Positions 1-7,917 of a DNA stretch of 45,315 nucleotides are shown piece after piece (the stretch's first letter is position 1; each line of letters starts with the position of its first letter). The DNA is taken from assembly GCF_018614075.1 (NCBI RefSeq), contig NZ_JAGGOZ010000065.1:21481-66795 (forward strand). Direction: 5' to 3'. The translations under genes and the position numbers were made by a program. The notes under the pieces are model-generated. The model made no database searches. It was not told the DNA's origin and saw only the letters and a list, made by a program, of their open reading frames with translations. The DNA comes from Streptomyces sp. ISL-94. Lineage in GTDB: Bacteria; Actinomycetota; Actinomycetes; Streptomycetales; Streptomycetaceae.

Positions 1-899
1 CCCTGACGGCCCGCGTCGCTTTCCCGCACCGGGGCGACGAATGGCGTGACCGTGTATCGCAGAACCGAGCTGTCGCCTACCGCATCCACCTGGATGTGAC
101 CCGGGGCCGCTGGTACCTGGACGCGTCCTGGCAGCGCAAAGACGCGCCCGTCGTGCCGCTGGAGTCCCTGCGGGCCGGCGAGATCATCGGCGTGGACATG
201 AACGCCGACCACCTCGCCGCCTGGCACCTCGACACCCACGGCAACCCGGTCGGCGAACCCCGCCGCTTCGACTACAACCTGACCGGCACTGCCAGCCACC
301 GCGACGCACAGCTCCGCCACGCCCTCACCCGACTCCTCCACTGGGCAGGCGCGACCGGCGTCCGCGCTATCGCGGTCGAAGACCTCGACTTCACCGACTC
401 CAAAACCCGGGAGAAGCACGGCCGCAAGCGCCGCTTCCGCCAGTTGATGTCCGGTATCCCCACCGGCAAACTCAAGGCCCGGCTCCTGAGCATGTGCACC
501 GAGGCTGGAATCCGGGTGATCGCCGTAGACCCGGCTTACACCAGCATGTGGGGCGGCCAGCACTGGCAGAAACCCCTCACCACCAAGACCAGGCCCGTGA
601 CCCGCCACCAGGCGGCGAGCGTGGCCATCGCACGACGCGCCCTCGGACACCCGATCCGGCGACGGACCACACCGCCCCGCCAGCACCAGAGCGATGCCGG
701 CGGGCATCGGAGCGCCCAGGCCGGACCAGGTGACCGGCGGCGTGAGGAAACCCGCCGCCCCGTCACGGACCGTAGCCGAGAGCTACGTACCCGGACAGGG
801 ACAACACAAGGAACGCGGGCAACCAGGACACCCAAAACCGTTCGGGGTGTCCGCAGTGACCAGGAATGGGTCCAAGACTCACTCCTGCACGCTGATTAA
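1..899 (+). CDS. TnpB-like (IS605 OrfB-type) protein, 5' end outside window
   Basis: The frame is open from the first bases, so the start lies upstream. The visible part reads as the RuvC-like half of a TnpB/OrfB protein. A first acidic motif GVDMNADHLAAWHLD corresponds to RuvC-I and AIAVEDLDF to RuvC-II, followed by the family signature DPAYTS. The TnpB zinc-finger cysteines are absent here: WGGQHW follows YTS instead of CxxC. The third acidic motif reads VTRHQAASVAIARRALG, without the expected Asp. The last ~90 residues are Arg/Gly-rich and low in complexity. I found no IS ends or TnpA partner in the window. Family assignment is fairly secure; activity as a nuclease is doubtful. Confidence 0.75.
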   Translation, partial: LTARVAFPHRGDEWRDRVSQNRAVAYRIHLDVTRGRWYLDASWQRKDAPVVPLESLRAGEIIGVDMNADHLAAWHLDTHGNPVGEPRRFDYNLTGTASHRDAQLRHALTRLLHWAGATGVRAIAVEDLDFTDSKTREKHGRKRRFRQLMSGIPTGKLKARLLSMCTEAGIRVIAVDPAYTSMWGGQHWQKPLTTKTRPVTRHQAASVAIARRALGHPIRRRTTPPRQHQSDAGGHRSAQAGPGDRRREETRRPVTDRSRELRTRTGTTQGTRATRTPKTVRGVRSDQEWVQDSLLHAD

Positions 900-1034
900 G
901 GAACGGTTGCCTTCCACGTCTCGTGAACCGGATGCCGCCGGCGGGGGTGGCCCGCGCCGGGCGGGGGCGGCCGCCGGAGCCGCCATGGTCGGGAAATCCG
1001 GCATCCGCGGTCCGCGGTCCCGCAGCATGGGGCC

Positions 1035-1592
1035 ATGAGCGACAGTGCGATCACCTACACCCTGTACATCCAGGCCGACCCCGACCGGATCTGGCAGGCC
1101 CTCACCGAGCCCGCCTTTACGCGCCGGTACTGGGGCCTGAGCTTCGAGACCGACTGGGCGGTGGGCTCGCCGATGGACTGGGTCGAGCGCGGGGCCCGCA
1201 CCAGCGATCCCGAGCAGGTGGTCCTCGACTGCGTCCCCGACCGGCTGCTCTCCTACACCTGGCACACCTTCACCCCGCAGTGGGCGGCCTCGGTCGGCAT
1301 CGGCGAGGAGCTGCGGGCCGAACTGGCGAAGGAGCGGCGCACGAAGGTGACGTACGAGATCGAGCCGGTCGGCGAGACCCTCGCCCGGCTGACCATCCTC
1401 CACGAGGGCTTCGAACCCCGCGGCACCCTCATCGGCATGTGCGGCCGCGCCTGGCCGCTGCTCGCCTCCAGCCTCAAGACCCTGCTGGAGACCGGGGCCC
1501 CGCTGCCCGAGCCGGGCCACGAGTCGGAACAGGGGTCCGGCGGCCACGAGGCGCACGAGCCCCACCCGACCGGTGGACCCGACGGCAGCTGA
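1035..1592 (+). CDS. SRPBCC / AHSA1-domain protein
   Basis: A 185-residue protein of the START-like SRPBCC superfamily (AHSA1-type). It opens with a typical first strand and helix (ITYTLYIQADPDRIWQALTEP), followed by strand-rich segments (VLDCVPDRLLSYTWHTF, KVTYEIEPVG, LTILHEGF) and a long C-terminal helix (WPLLASSLKTLLETG). Such proteins bind small hydrophobic ligands or act on them; many actinobacterial members have no assigned substrate. The last ~25 residues are His/Glu/Gly-rich and probably disordered. The start is the ATG at 1035, because the conserved first strand begins a few residues later. It is monocistronic as far as can be seen, with 177 bp to the next gene. Confidence 0.8.
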   Translation: MSDSAITYTLYIQADPDRIWQALTEPAFTRRYWGLSFETDWAVGSPMDWVERGARTSDPEQVVLDCVPDRLLSYTWHTFTPQWAASVGIGEELRAELAKERRTKVTYEIEPVGETLARLTILHEGFEPRGTLIGMCGRAWPLLASSLKTLLETGAPLPEPGHESEQGSGGHEAHEPHPTGGPDGS

Positions 1593-1769
1593 CCGGCCGG
1601 CACGGAGAACCGGCGCGCGCCCGGGAGCCGGCTCTCCGCGTCCGCGTCGTCCGGGCCGCCGGCTACCAGCCGGTCGGCGCGCCCCCCCGGGTGCCTGATG
1701 CCGGCTCGCGCCCGCGGATAGCAGCCCGACGGCACCCTGACCGCCGGCCGCTCAGGGCGGTCGTGTGGA

Positions 1770-2051
1770 ATGGGTGCCATGGGGAGAGGGAAGCAGCAGC
1801 GGCCGGCCATCGCCGTGCCGCAGACGGTATGGGTCATGCCCACGGCGGGCGGCTGGGCTCAGGCGATCGCCGGAGTGGGGTGCGGTCGGCCGGATCCGGC
1901 CGTCGTCGATGCCGAGCAGGCCAAGGCCAGGGCGGCCGGTACCGGGACCGCCCTCGCGCGGGACGTGCACGGCCGGGCCGTGGAGGTCCGCTGGGAGCCG
2001 GCCACGTACGGCGCGTGGGTCGGGCGCGTCGGCGAAGGCGTTGCCCGATGA
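1770..2051 (+). CDS. Small DUF2188-like protein
   Basis: A 93-residue protein. The core, VWVMPTAGGWAQ, then an Ala-rich stretch, then RDVHGR and TYG, resembles DUF2188, which has a strand with W, a helix and a closing GR..YG. That similarity is my reading, not a search result. The stop codon overlaps the ATG of the next gene (ATGA at 2048-2051), so the two are very likely translationally coupled. The start may be the ATG at 1779 instead, since neither candidate has a strong ribosome binding site. Confidence 0.55.
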   Translation: MGAMGRGKQQRPAIAVPQTVWVMPTAGGWAQAIAGVGCGRPDPAVVDAEQAKARAAGTGTALARDVHGRAVEVRWEPATYGAWVGRVGEGVAR

Positions 2052-2518
2052 GCCGTTCCGATGCCGCCATGCCCCCCGAGCACTGGCGCTACGGCCGCCA
2101 CCTGGAGTCGCTCGCCGTGGCGCCGGGAGCGGACGCCGAGGCCGAGGTCGCGGCAGCCGTGCTGCGTGATCCCGACCCGGTCATGGCCGAGAGCGCGGTC
2201 GTCACCCATCTCGACCGCCGTGCGGCACGGCTGCTGGCCGACGACGGGTTCCCCGCCTGGGCGCGGGCCATGACCGGCGTGCTCGCCGGCCGTGCCTTCC
2301 CCGAGCGCCGGCTGCGCGAGTGGACCCTGCTCAAGGCCATCACCCACGGCGAGCCCTGGTCTGCCGCGGAGCTCGTCGCCGCCTCCGACTGGTGCCAGCG
2401 CACCGCCGCGCAGTCCCTGACCTCGCTCGACGCCCTCGTCCTGCTCGCCTCCAGCGCCCGCACCCGCCGCGTCCGCAACGCCGCTGCCGAGCGCCTGCGC
2501 CGCCGTACCGTGGTCTGA
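2048..2518 (+). CDS. Conserved hypothetical protein, 156 aa
   Basis: I do not recognise a family. The protein begins MSRSDAAMPPEHWRYG and is entirely helical in appearance, with Ala/Leu/Arg-rich stretches resembling HEAT-like or TetR C-terminal helices. It has no signal peptide or membrane segment. The ATG overlaps the previous stop (ATGA), which fixes the start and suggests the two small genes form a functional unit. It ends 68 bp before the convergent helicase gene. Codon use is strongly coding-like in this frame. Confidence 0.65.
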   Translation: MSRSDAAMPPEHWRYGRHLESLAVAPGADAEAEVAAAVLRDPDPVMAESAVVTHLDRRAARLLADDGFPAWARAMTGVLAGRAFPERRLREWTLLKAITHGEPWSAAELVAASDWCQRTAAQSLTSLDALVLLASSARTRRVRNAAAERLRRRTVV

Positions 2519-2585
2519 CAATGGGCAGCGGCCGGGCGCTGTACGAGGACCCCGCCGGCTCCCGCCGCGCCTCGGCCGGCAGCTG

Positions 2586-4073
2586 TCAGACGCCGCGCCG
2601 CACCCGCGCCGCGCGGCGGGCTTCGGCCTGCTGCCTGGCCTCCAGCGTCTTGCGGGACTCCTTGCCCTTGCCCACCCGCCCGGGGCGGGTGCCCATCCCG
2701 CGGAAACCGAGCTCCGAGCCGGACGGCTTGCCCTGGGCGTCGGTCGGGGCCGCGCCGGCCAGCGGGACCCCGGACGGCGCCTTCGCCCCGGTGATCCGGC
2801 TCAGGGCCGCCTCGCCGGACCGCACCTGGGTGATGGTGGGCCGGATCCGGGCGTCCGCCATCAGCCGGACCATGTCCCGGCGCTGGTTCGGGGTGACGAG
2901 GGTGACGACCCGGCCGGACTCGCCGGCCCGGGCGGTGCGGCCGCCCCGGTGCAGGTAGTCCTTGTGGTCGGCCGGCGGGTCGACGTTGACCACGAGGTCC
3001 AGGTCGTCGATGTGGATGCCGCGCGCCGCGACGTTCGTCGCGACCAGGACGGTGACGGCCCCGGTCTTGAACTGCGCCAGGGTCCGGGTGCGCTGCGGCT
3101 GCGACTTTCCGCTGTGCAGCCCCTCGGCCCGTACGCCCATGGCCCGCAGGTGCTTCACGAACTGGTCGACCCCGTGCTTGGTGTCGAGGAACATCAGCAC
3201 CCGCTTGTCGCGCGCCGCGATCTCGGTCGCCGCCGAGATCTTGTCGGCCGCGTGGATGTGCAGCACGTGGTGGTCCATCGTGGTCACCGCGCCCGCCTGC
3301 GGGTCGACGGAGTGCGAGACCGGGTCCTTCAGGTACGAGCGCACCAGGTGGTCCACATTGCGGTCCAGGGTCGCGGAAAACAGCATCCGCTGCCCCGCGT
3401 GGTGCACCTGGTCCAGGATTTCGGTGACCTGCGGCATGAAGCCCATGTCGCACATCTGGTCGGCCTCGTCGAGCACGGTGATCTTCACGCGCTCCAGGTG
3501 GACGTCACGCCGCCCGACCAGGTCGCTCAGCCGCCCCGGCGTGGCCACCACGACCTCGGCGCCGGTGCGCAGCGAGCTGACCTGCCGCCCGATGGACAGT
3601 CCGCCGACCACCGTGGCCATCCGCAGCTTCAGGGCCTCGGCGTAGGGGGTCAGCGCCTCCGTCACCTGCTGCGCCAGCTCGCGCGTCGGCACGAGGACCA
3701 GCGCCAGCGGGCGCTTCGGATCGGCCTGCTGTCCCGCCGTACGCGCCAGCAGCGCCAGCCCGAAGGCGAGCGTCTTGCCGGAGCCGGTCTGCGCGCGGCC
3801 CAGGACGTCCCGCCCGGCCAGGGCGTTGGGAAGGGTCGCGGCCTGGATGGGGAACGGCTCCTTCACCGCCAGGTCGGCCATCGTCTTCACCAGCTCATCG
3901 GGCAGGTCCAGCTCCGAGAACGACTTCACCGGCGGCAGCGCCGGCACCTTCGGCTCGTGCATCGTGAACTCACCCTGCGGCCCGATGCTCCGAGGGGCCT
4001 TGGCGCCGGATTTGGTGGCGGCCTTGGCACCGCCCTTCACACCGAAGCGCCCATGAGCTGACGGGTTCCTCAT
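2586..4073 (-). CDS. DEAD-box ATP-dependent RNA helicase
   Basis: A 495-residue DEAD-box helicase that unwinds RNA duplexes using ATP. In order: a basic Gly/Lys/Ala-rich leader (1-35), a Q motif around 52-77, motif I AQTGSGKT at 94-101, PTRELA at 129-134, TPGR near 178-181, DEAD at 202-205, SAT at 233-235, then the second RecA domain ending in HRGGRTARAG at 375-384. The usual motif VI is HRIGRTGR, so Gly-Gly and Ala here are variant. The C-terminal tail (about 450-495) is rich in Lys/Arg/Gln, as in RNA-binding tails. A GAAAGG sequence precedes the ATG at good spacing; an internal Met38 is a less likely start. A cold-shock protein gene follows upstream on the other strand, which fits a role in RNA metabolism in the cold. 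Confidence 0.93.
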   Translation of the reverse strand: MRNPSAHGRFGVKGGAKAATKSGAKAPRSIGPQGEFTMHEPKVPALPPVKSFSELDLPDELVKTMADLAVKEPFPIQAATLPNALAGRDVLGRAQTGSGKTLAFGLALLARTAGQQADPKRPLALVLVPTRELAQQVTEALTPYAEALKLRMATVVGGLSIGRQVSSLRTGAEVVVATPGRLSDLVGRRDVHLERVKITVLDEADQMCDMGFMPQVTEILDQVHHAGQRMLFSATLDRNVDHLVRSYLKDPVSHSVDPQAGAVTTMDHHVLHIHAADKISAATEIAARDKRVLMFLDTKHGVDQFVKHLRAMGVRAEGLHSGKSQPQRTRTLAQFKTGAVTVLVATNVAARGIHIDDLDLVVNVDPPADHKDYLHRGGRTARAGESGRVVTLVTPNQRRDMVRLMADARIRPTITQVRSGEAALSRITGAKAPSGVPLAGAAPTDAQGKPSGSELGFRGMGTRPGRVGKGKESRKTLEARQQAEARRAARVRRGV

Positions 4074-4130
4074 GCAGAACCTTTCGAAGCAGGAAAGAAG
4101 ATGGTCAACCGCCCATGGTACCAGCGGGGG

Positions 4131-4394
4131 CTACGCCTCCGCGGCGTCCAGTTCGCCCGCCCGCACCTGCGCGCAGTGGGCGCGCACCTCGACCGCCGCG
4201 CGCTGGAACCAGTCGGCGATCACGGCGATCTCGTCGGGGGTGTAGTCCGTGAACAGGGCGCCGAGCCGGCGAGCCGGCGCAGCAGCCCCTCGGCCTCGAT
4301 CCGCCGCGTCGTTGCCCGCTCCGGACAGCAGCGCATGAAGATCGCGGGACGGTAGTCGTCGCCGGGCCGGGGAATGTTGCGAACCTGACCATGT
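4131..4394 (-). pseudogene. Truncated, frameshifted MarR-family regulator remnant
   Basis: Read on the minus strand, one frame gives a wing-like segment (QVRNIPRPGDDYRPAIFMR) and then a helix (TTRRIEAEGLLRRLAG). A second frame takes over with RRLGALFTDYTPDEIAVIADWF, which looks like the C-terminal dimerisation helix of MarR proteins. The two join if one copy of an 8-bp tandem duplication (GAGCCGGC twice on the plus strand, 4263-4278) is removed. The sequence then reads LLRRLGALFTDYTPDEIAV without a break. The N-terminal helix-turn-helix is missing. The MarR assignment rests on pattern only. Confidence 0.5.
4263..4278. repeat. 8-bp tandem duplication that breaks the MarR remnant
   Basis: GAGCCGGC occurs twice in direct succession. 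Eight bases shift the reading frame, and deleting one copy restores a continuous MarR-like protein. This looks like a slippage mutation. Confidence 0.75.
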
Positions 4395-4579
4395 CCGTCC
4401 CCTTTCGGAGGGTGCGCCGAAGGTACCTTTCCCCCGATTCACGGATGGGGCGGCCAGAAGTTCGAATCCGCGGCGCGCCCCGGTTGGCCGCGTCCAGCGT
4501 GTGCTGTGCGGGACCGTTGGGCAGGATCGAGACGGCCGCGCGTGCGGCCCGCAGTGGAACGTTGAGAAGGATCAGCCAG

Positions 4580-4786
4580 ATGGCAACAGGCACCGTGAAG
4601 TGGTTCAACTCGGAGAAGGGGTTCGGCTTCATCCAGCAGGACGACGGCGGCCCCGACGTGTTCGTGCACTTCTCCGCCATCGAGTCCACCGGCTTCAAGT
4701 CGCTGGATGAGAACGCGAGGGTCGAGTACCAGGTCACCCAAGGCCCCAAGGGCCCCCAGGCAGAGCGGGTGGTCCCCATCGGGTAG
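4580..4786 (+). CDS. Cold-shock protein, CspA family
   Basis: A 68-residue single cold-shock domain, an OB-fold RNA chaperone that binds single-stranded RNA and DNA in the cytoplasm. Both nucleic-acid motifs are present: RNP1 as KGFGFI and RNP2 as VFVHF, after the canonical TGTVKWFN opening. The length matches the family. The ATG at 4580 is preceded by GAGAAGGA at good spacing. It has a leader of more than 100 bases between the upstream remnant and the start, usual for cold-shock genes. A strong hairpin terminator follows 33 bp after the stop, so the gene is monocistronic. Confidence 0.96.
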   Translation: MATGTVKWFNSEKGFGFIQQDDGGPDVFVHFSAIESTGFKSLDENARVEYQVTQGPKGPQAERVVPIG

Positions 4787-4819
4787 TACCGCTTCGCGAG
4801 GCGCTCTCGTGAGCCCGGG

Positions 4820-4846
4820 CCCCGCCGGTCATCCGGCGGGGCTTTC
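4820..4846 (+). terminator. Hairpin terminator after the cold-shock gene
   Basis: CCCCGCCGG and CCGGCGGGG form a perfect 9-bp stem around the loop TCAT, followed by CTTTCG. It serves the cold-shock gene and may also act on the convergent TetR gene. Confidence 0.8.
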
Positions 4847-4891
4847 GCGCGCCCGGGGGCTTTCGAGGGTCCGGCGGTGTCCCTCGCCGCA

Positions 4892-5470
4892 CTAGACGGC
4901 GCGGTGGAGGGCCAGCAGGAGGGGCCACATGAGGTCCGCCAGGCCGGCCGGATCGGCAGGGATGGCCTCGTGGAGCCAGTCCGCCAGGACGCCGGTGAAG
5001 GCGGCGGCGACCGCCGAGGCCACGAGGTCCGGGTGCGGGGCTCCGACGGCCGTGCGCTCGGCGCGGGCGCGCGCCCGCAGCTCCCGGTGGAGGCGCTCGC
5101 CCAGTGGACCGCCGCCGCCCGGGAGGAGGAGCGTGCGGTAGAGCGGCGCGCGCTGGGCGGCGCCCGCCAGGAAGCCGGCCAGTGCGGCGGGGGGCCGGGC
5201 CGGGGCGACGGCCGCGGGGCCGGTCTGCCAGGCGTGCAGGGCGTCGACCGCCGCGTGCACCACATCGGCGCAGGCGTCCACGGCGAGGGTGGTGAGGTCC
5301 TCGTAGTGCAGGTAGAAGGTGGCGCGGCCGACTCCCGCCCGGCGGACCACCGCCGAGACGCTGACCTCCGCGAGCGGCCGGCCGGCGCACTCGGCGAGCA
5401 GGCTCTCGCGCAACCGCGCCTTCGTCCTGGCCGTACGGGGGTCCGGCGCGCGCGACTCCTGTGGGCTCAC
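4892..5470 (-). CDS. TetR/AcrR-family transcriptional repressor
   Basis: A 192-residue regulator. The N-terminal helix-turn-helix reads EVSVSAVVRRAGVGRATFYL followed by HYED, the hallmark of TetR proteins. The rest is the helical ligand-binding and dimerisation domain. The GTG start at 5470-5468 overlaps the stop of the DUF1304 gene (GTGA), so the two are co-translated. A perfect inverted repeat lies upstream of that pair, and this protein is the obvious candidate to bind it and control its own operon. The ligand is unknown. Confidence 0.9.
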   Translation of the reverse strand: MSPQESRAPDPRTARTKARLRESLLAECAGRPLAEVSVSAVVRRAGVGRATFYLHYEDLTTLAVDACADVVHAAVDALHAWQTGPAAVAPARPPAALAGFLAGAAQRAPLYRTLLLPGGGGPLGERLHRELRARARAERTAVGAPHPDLVASAVAAAFTGVLADWLHEAIPADPAGLADLMWPLLLALHRAV

Positions 5471-5820
5471 GCGGCGAGCAGCGCCGCGCCGAGGGCGAGG
5501 GCGCCGGGCAGGGCCTGGGCCACGAGGATACGGCGGTTGGCGGTCGCGGCCCCGTACACCCCGGCGACGATCACGCACACCAGGAAGAAGACCTGCGTGG
5601 CGAGCGAGTCGATGACCAGGGACCAGACCAGCCCGGCGGCCAGGAACCCGTTGTAGAGGCCCTGGTTGGCGGCGAGCGGCGCGGTGAGGCGCGCGGTGTC
5701 CGCGTCGAAGCCGGACAGGGCGCGGCCCGGTGGCCGCTGCCACAGGAACATCTCCAGCACCAGGAAGTACGCGTGCAGGAAGGCCACGAGGCCGATCAGG
5801 ATCAGAGCGACCGTGTGCAT
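5467..5820 (-). CDS. DUF1304 integral membrane protein
   Basis: A 117-residue membrane protein with about four hydrophobic helices: VALILIGLVAFLHAYFLVLE, then LYNGFLAAGLVWSLVI, then ATQVFFLVCVIVAGVYGAA, then ALPGALALGAALLAA. The FLHAYFLVLEMFLW opening and the NQGLYNGFLA motif are typical of DUF1304, whose function is unknown. The start is the ATG at 5820, preceded by GGAGG at 5-bp spacing. It is the first gene of a two-gene operon with the TetR regulator, suggesting its expression responds to that regulator's ligand, perhaps an export or membrane-stress cue. Confidence 0.87.
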   Translation of the reverse strand: MHTVALILIGLVAFLHAYFLVLEMFLWQRPPGRALSGFDADTARLTAPLAANQGLYNGFLAAGLVWSLVIDSLATQVFFLVCVIVAGVYGAATANRRILVAQALPGALALGAALLAA

Positions 5821-5852
5821 GGCCGCCTCCACTTCGCCGGGGGGTTCGTCAG

Positions 5853-5890
5853 GATCGGATTTCCTGGACAACTGTACAGGAAATCCGATC
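5853..5890. promoter_or_regulatory. Palindromic operator of the DUF1304-TetR operon
   Basis: Two perfect 14-bp arms, GATCGGATTTCCTG and CAGGAAATCCGATC, are separated by 10 bp (GACAACTGTA). The site lies 33-70 bp upstream of the DUF1304 start, where a promoter should be. Its AT content is well above the surroundings. It is most likely the autoregulatory operator of the TetR protein. Confidence 0.82.
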
Positions 5891-5939
5891 CCGCCCCATG
5901 GCGGGCCCGCCCCCGGAGTCCGTCAGCCTCCTCCGGGCA

Positions 5940-6173
5940 TCAGGCGCCCGGGCGTACGGAGATGGCCGAGACCGGGCAGGCCCGTGCCGCCTCGCGGACC
6001 AGCGGGCTGCCGGCGCCGTCCGCGCGGCCCGGGAGCACCGTGCCGAAGCCGTCGTCGTCCTGGGTGAACACTGCGGGCTCGGTCAGCGCGCACTGGCCCG
6101 CGCCGATGCAGACGCCGGTGTCGATCTCGATGTGCACGGGGGGACGGGGAGTCGTGTCGGCCACGGCCCTCAC
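5940..6173 (-). CDS. [3Fe-4S] ferredoxin, P450 partner
   Basis: A 77-residue ferredoxin that passes electrons to the neighbouring P450. The cluster motif is CIGAGQC, with a third cysteine in ACPVSAI. The position that holds a fourth cysteine in 4Fe-4S proteins is Ala, which points to a 3Fe-4S cluster. I chose the GTG at 6173 because it overlaps the P450 stop (GTGA); the GTG at 6164 is an alternative. It is transcribed directly after the P450. Confidence 0.92.
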   Translation of the reverse strand: MRAVADTTPRPPVHIEIDTGVCIGAGQCALTEPAVFTQDDDGFGTVLPGRADGAGSPLVREAARACPVSAISVRPGA

Positions 6174-7366
6174 CACGCCACGGGGAGTTCGACCATGCCC
6201 TGGATGGTGTCGCCGGGTTTGAACGGGATCCGGTCCGGTTCGGCCGCCAGCCGCAGGCCGGGCAGCCGCGCGAACAGCGTGCCCAGGGCGATCTCCATCT
6301 CGGCGCGGGCCAGGTTCTGGCCGAGGCACTGGTGGATGCCGAAGCCGAAGGCCACGTGGTGGCGGGCCGGCCGGTGCCAGTCCAGCGTGTCGGGCTGTTC
6401 GAAGACGGACGCGTCGCGGTTGATGACGGAGGTGGAGAAGACCACCCCGTCGTCCGCGCGCACCGTCACCCCGCCGATCTCGATGTCCTCGGTCGCCACC
6501 CGCAGCATCCCGTCCGCGATCGACAGGAAGCGCATCAGCTCCTCCACCGCCGTCGAGATCAGGGACGGATCGGCCCGCAGTTCGGCGAGCTGCTCGGGGT
6601 GGCGCAGCAGGGTGAACGTGCCGAGGGAGATCATGTTGGCCGTGGTCTCGTGGCCGGCCACGAGCAGGATCACGGCGAATGCGACCAGCTCCTCGACATC
6701 GATCTCACCGGTCTCCAGGCGCTGGGCGATGAGCTCGTCGAGCAGGCCGTCCCCGGGCTCCGCGCGCTTGCGCTGGATCAGGTCGTGCAGGTACGCGTCG
6801 AGTTGCCGGCGGGCCTCCTCCACATCGGCCGTTTCCGGCCCGCGCAGCAGCCGGCGCGACTGTCCTTCGAAGAACTCGTGGTCCTCGTACGGCACCCCGA
6901 GCAGGTCGCAGATCACCATCGACGGCACCGGCAGGGCGAAGGCCCCGACCAGCTCCGCCCGCGGGCCGCCGGCCGCCATCTCGTCGATCAGGCGGTCCAC
7001 GGTCTGCTGGATCCGCGGACGCAGGGCGGCGGTGCGCTTCAGGCTGAAACGCGGGATCAGCATCCGGCGCTGCGCGTTGTGCTCGGGATCGTCGAAGCCG
7101 AGCAGTGCGGCGCGGCGGTTCTGCAGCCCCTTGAAGCGCTGGGTGGGCGCGGGGAAGGAGGCCTTCGTGCGGTCGGCGGAGAGCCGGCCGTCGGAGAGCA
7201 GGGCGCGCGCCTCGGCGTGCCCGGTGACCACCCATACCGAGCGGCCGTCGAAGAGGGTGACGCGGGAGAGGGGCCGCCCCTCCCGCAGGGGCTCGTAGCC
7301 GGTCGGCGGGTGGTAGGGGCAGGTCCGGTCCTGGGGAAAGGCAACGGTCTCTGACGTGAAGGACAT
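6170..7366 (-). CDS. Cytochrome P450, CYP105-like
   Basis: A 398-residue soluble bacterial P450 monooxygenase. Visible motifs are the I-helix oxygen-binding motif AGHETT (237-242), the K-helix ExxR (276-279) and the heme loop FGFGIHQCLG with the ligand Cys347. The sequence RRMLIPRFSLKR and the paired 3Fe-4S ferredoxin fit the CYP105 group, which often acts on xenobiotics or secondary metabolites; the subfamily call is inference. The ATG at 7366 has GAGGTG 5 bp upstream and gives the usual length. The gene overlaps the ferredoxin by 4 bp and lies 93 bp downstream of a thioredoxin-like gene on the same strand, so all three may be one operon. No biosynthetic cluster is nearby. Confidence 0.93.
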   Translation of the reverse strand: MSFTSETVAFPQDRTCPYHPPTGYEPLREGRPLSRVTLFDGRSVWVVTGHAEARALLSDGRLSADRTKASFPAPTQRFKGLQNRRAALLGFDDPEHNAQRRMLIPRFSLKRTAALRPRIQQTVDRLIDEMAAGGPRAELVGAFALPVPSMVICDLLGVPYEDHEFFEGQSRRLLRGPETADVEEARRQLDAYLHDLIQRKRAEPGDGLLDELIAQRLETGEIDVEELVAFAVILLVAGHETTANMISLGTFTLLRHPEQLAELRADPSLISTAVEELMRFLSIADGMLRVATEDIEIGGVTVRADDGVVFSTSVINRDASVFEQPDTLDWHRPARHHVAFGFGIHQCLGQNLARAEMEIALGTLFARLPGLRLAAEPDRIPFKPGDTIQGMVELPVAW

Positions 7367-7459
7367 CAAGCACCTCGCGAGCATGGTTCCGTGATCCGTC
7401 GTGCCGGACTCCATTACATGCCTGAGGCACCTATCCCACCTATGCCACTTTCGGCCAGA

Positions 7460-7810
7460 TCACCCGAGTTCGCCCAAGTGGGTGTCCAGGAACACCCGGA
7501 ACTCCTCGCGCGTCATCGGTCCGGCGTGGCTCGCGACCGCCCCGCCGTCCTTGATGAGCACGGCGGTCGGGGCGGCGGTCACCCCGTAATGCCTGGTCGG
7601 CCCGGGGCAGCGGGTCATGTCGGTACGGACGGCGGTGAACCGCGCCCCGTACTCCTCGGCCAGCTCGCCGACGACGGCGTCCATCGCGCGGCATGCATCC
7701 AGGGCCTTCGGCCAGGTCCCGCAGAAGTAGGCGAGAACCGGCCCCGGCGCCATGGAGAGGATGAAGTCGAACTCCTGGTCCTCCAGTGGCTGGTGTACCC
7801 GACGTGCCAT
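7460..7810 (-). CDS. Thioredoxin-fold protein lacking the CxxC active site
   Basis: A 116-residue protein with a thioredoxin pattern: VLAYFCGTWPKALDAC where thioredoxins have a strand followed by WCGPC, then a helix, RFTAVRTDMTRCPGPTRHYGV, the cis-Pro segment APTAVLIKDG and a final helix. At the CxxC position the sequence is W-P-K-A-L, so the redox pair is absent; single cysteines occur a few residues either side. It is more likely a binding or scaffold member than a disulfide reductase. The start ATG at 7810 has GAGGAG upstream. It is probably co-transcribed with the P450 and ferredoxin. Confidence 0.75.
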   Translation of the reverse strand: MARRVHQPLEDQEFDFILSMAPGPVLAYFCGTWPKALDACRAMDAVVGELAEEYGARFTAVRTDMTRCPGPTRHYGVTAAPTAVLIKDGGAVASHAGPMTREEFRVFLDTHLGELG

Positions 7811-7917
7811 GCGTACCGCTCCTCGCTCCCGCGCCCCGCCCGTGATCGGGAAGGCGGCCACCATCATCGCCGCTCGGAGGTGGCCCGTTGTCAGTGGCGC
7901 CTGTGAAGCTGAGCGGT

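Noticed and set aside
900..1034. Right end of an IS605-type element after the TnpB-like gene
   Set aside because: I could find no convincing end hairpin, target site or guide-RNA-like structure in the 135 bp.
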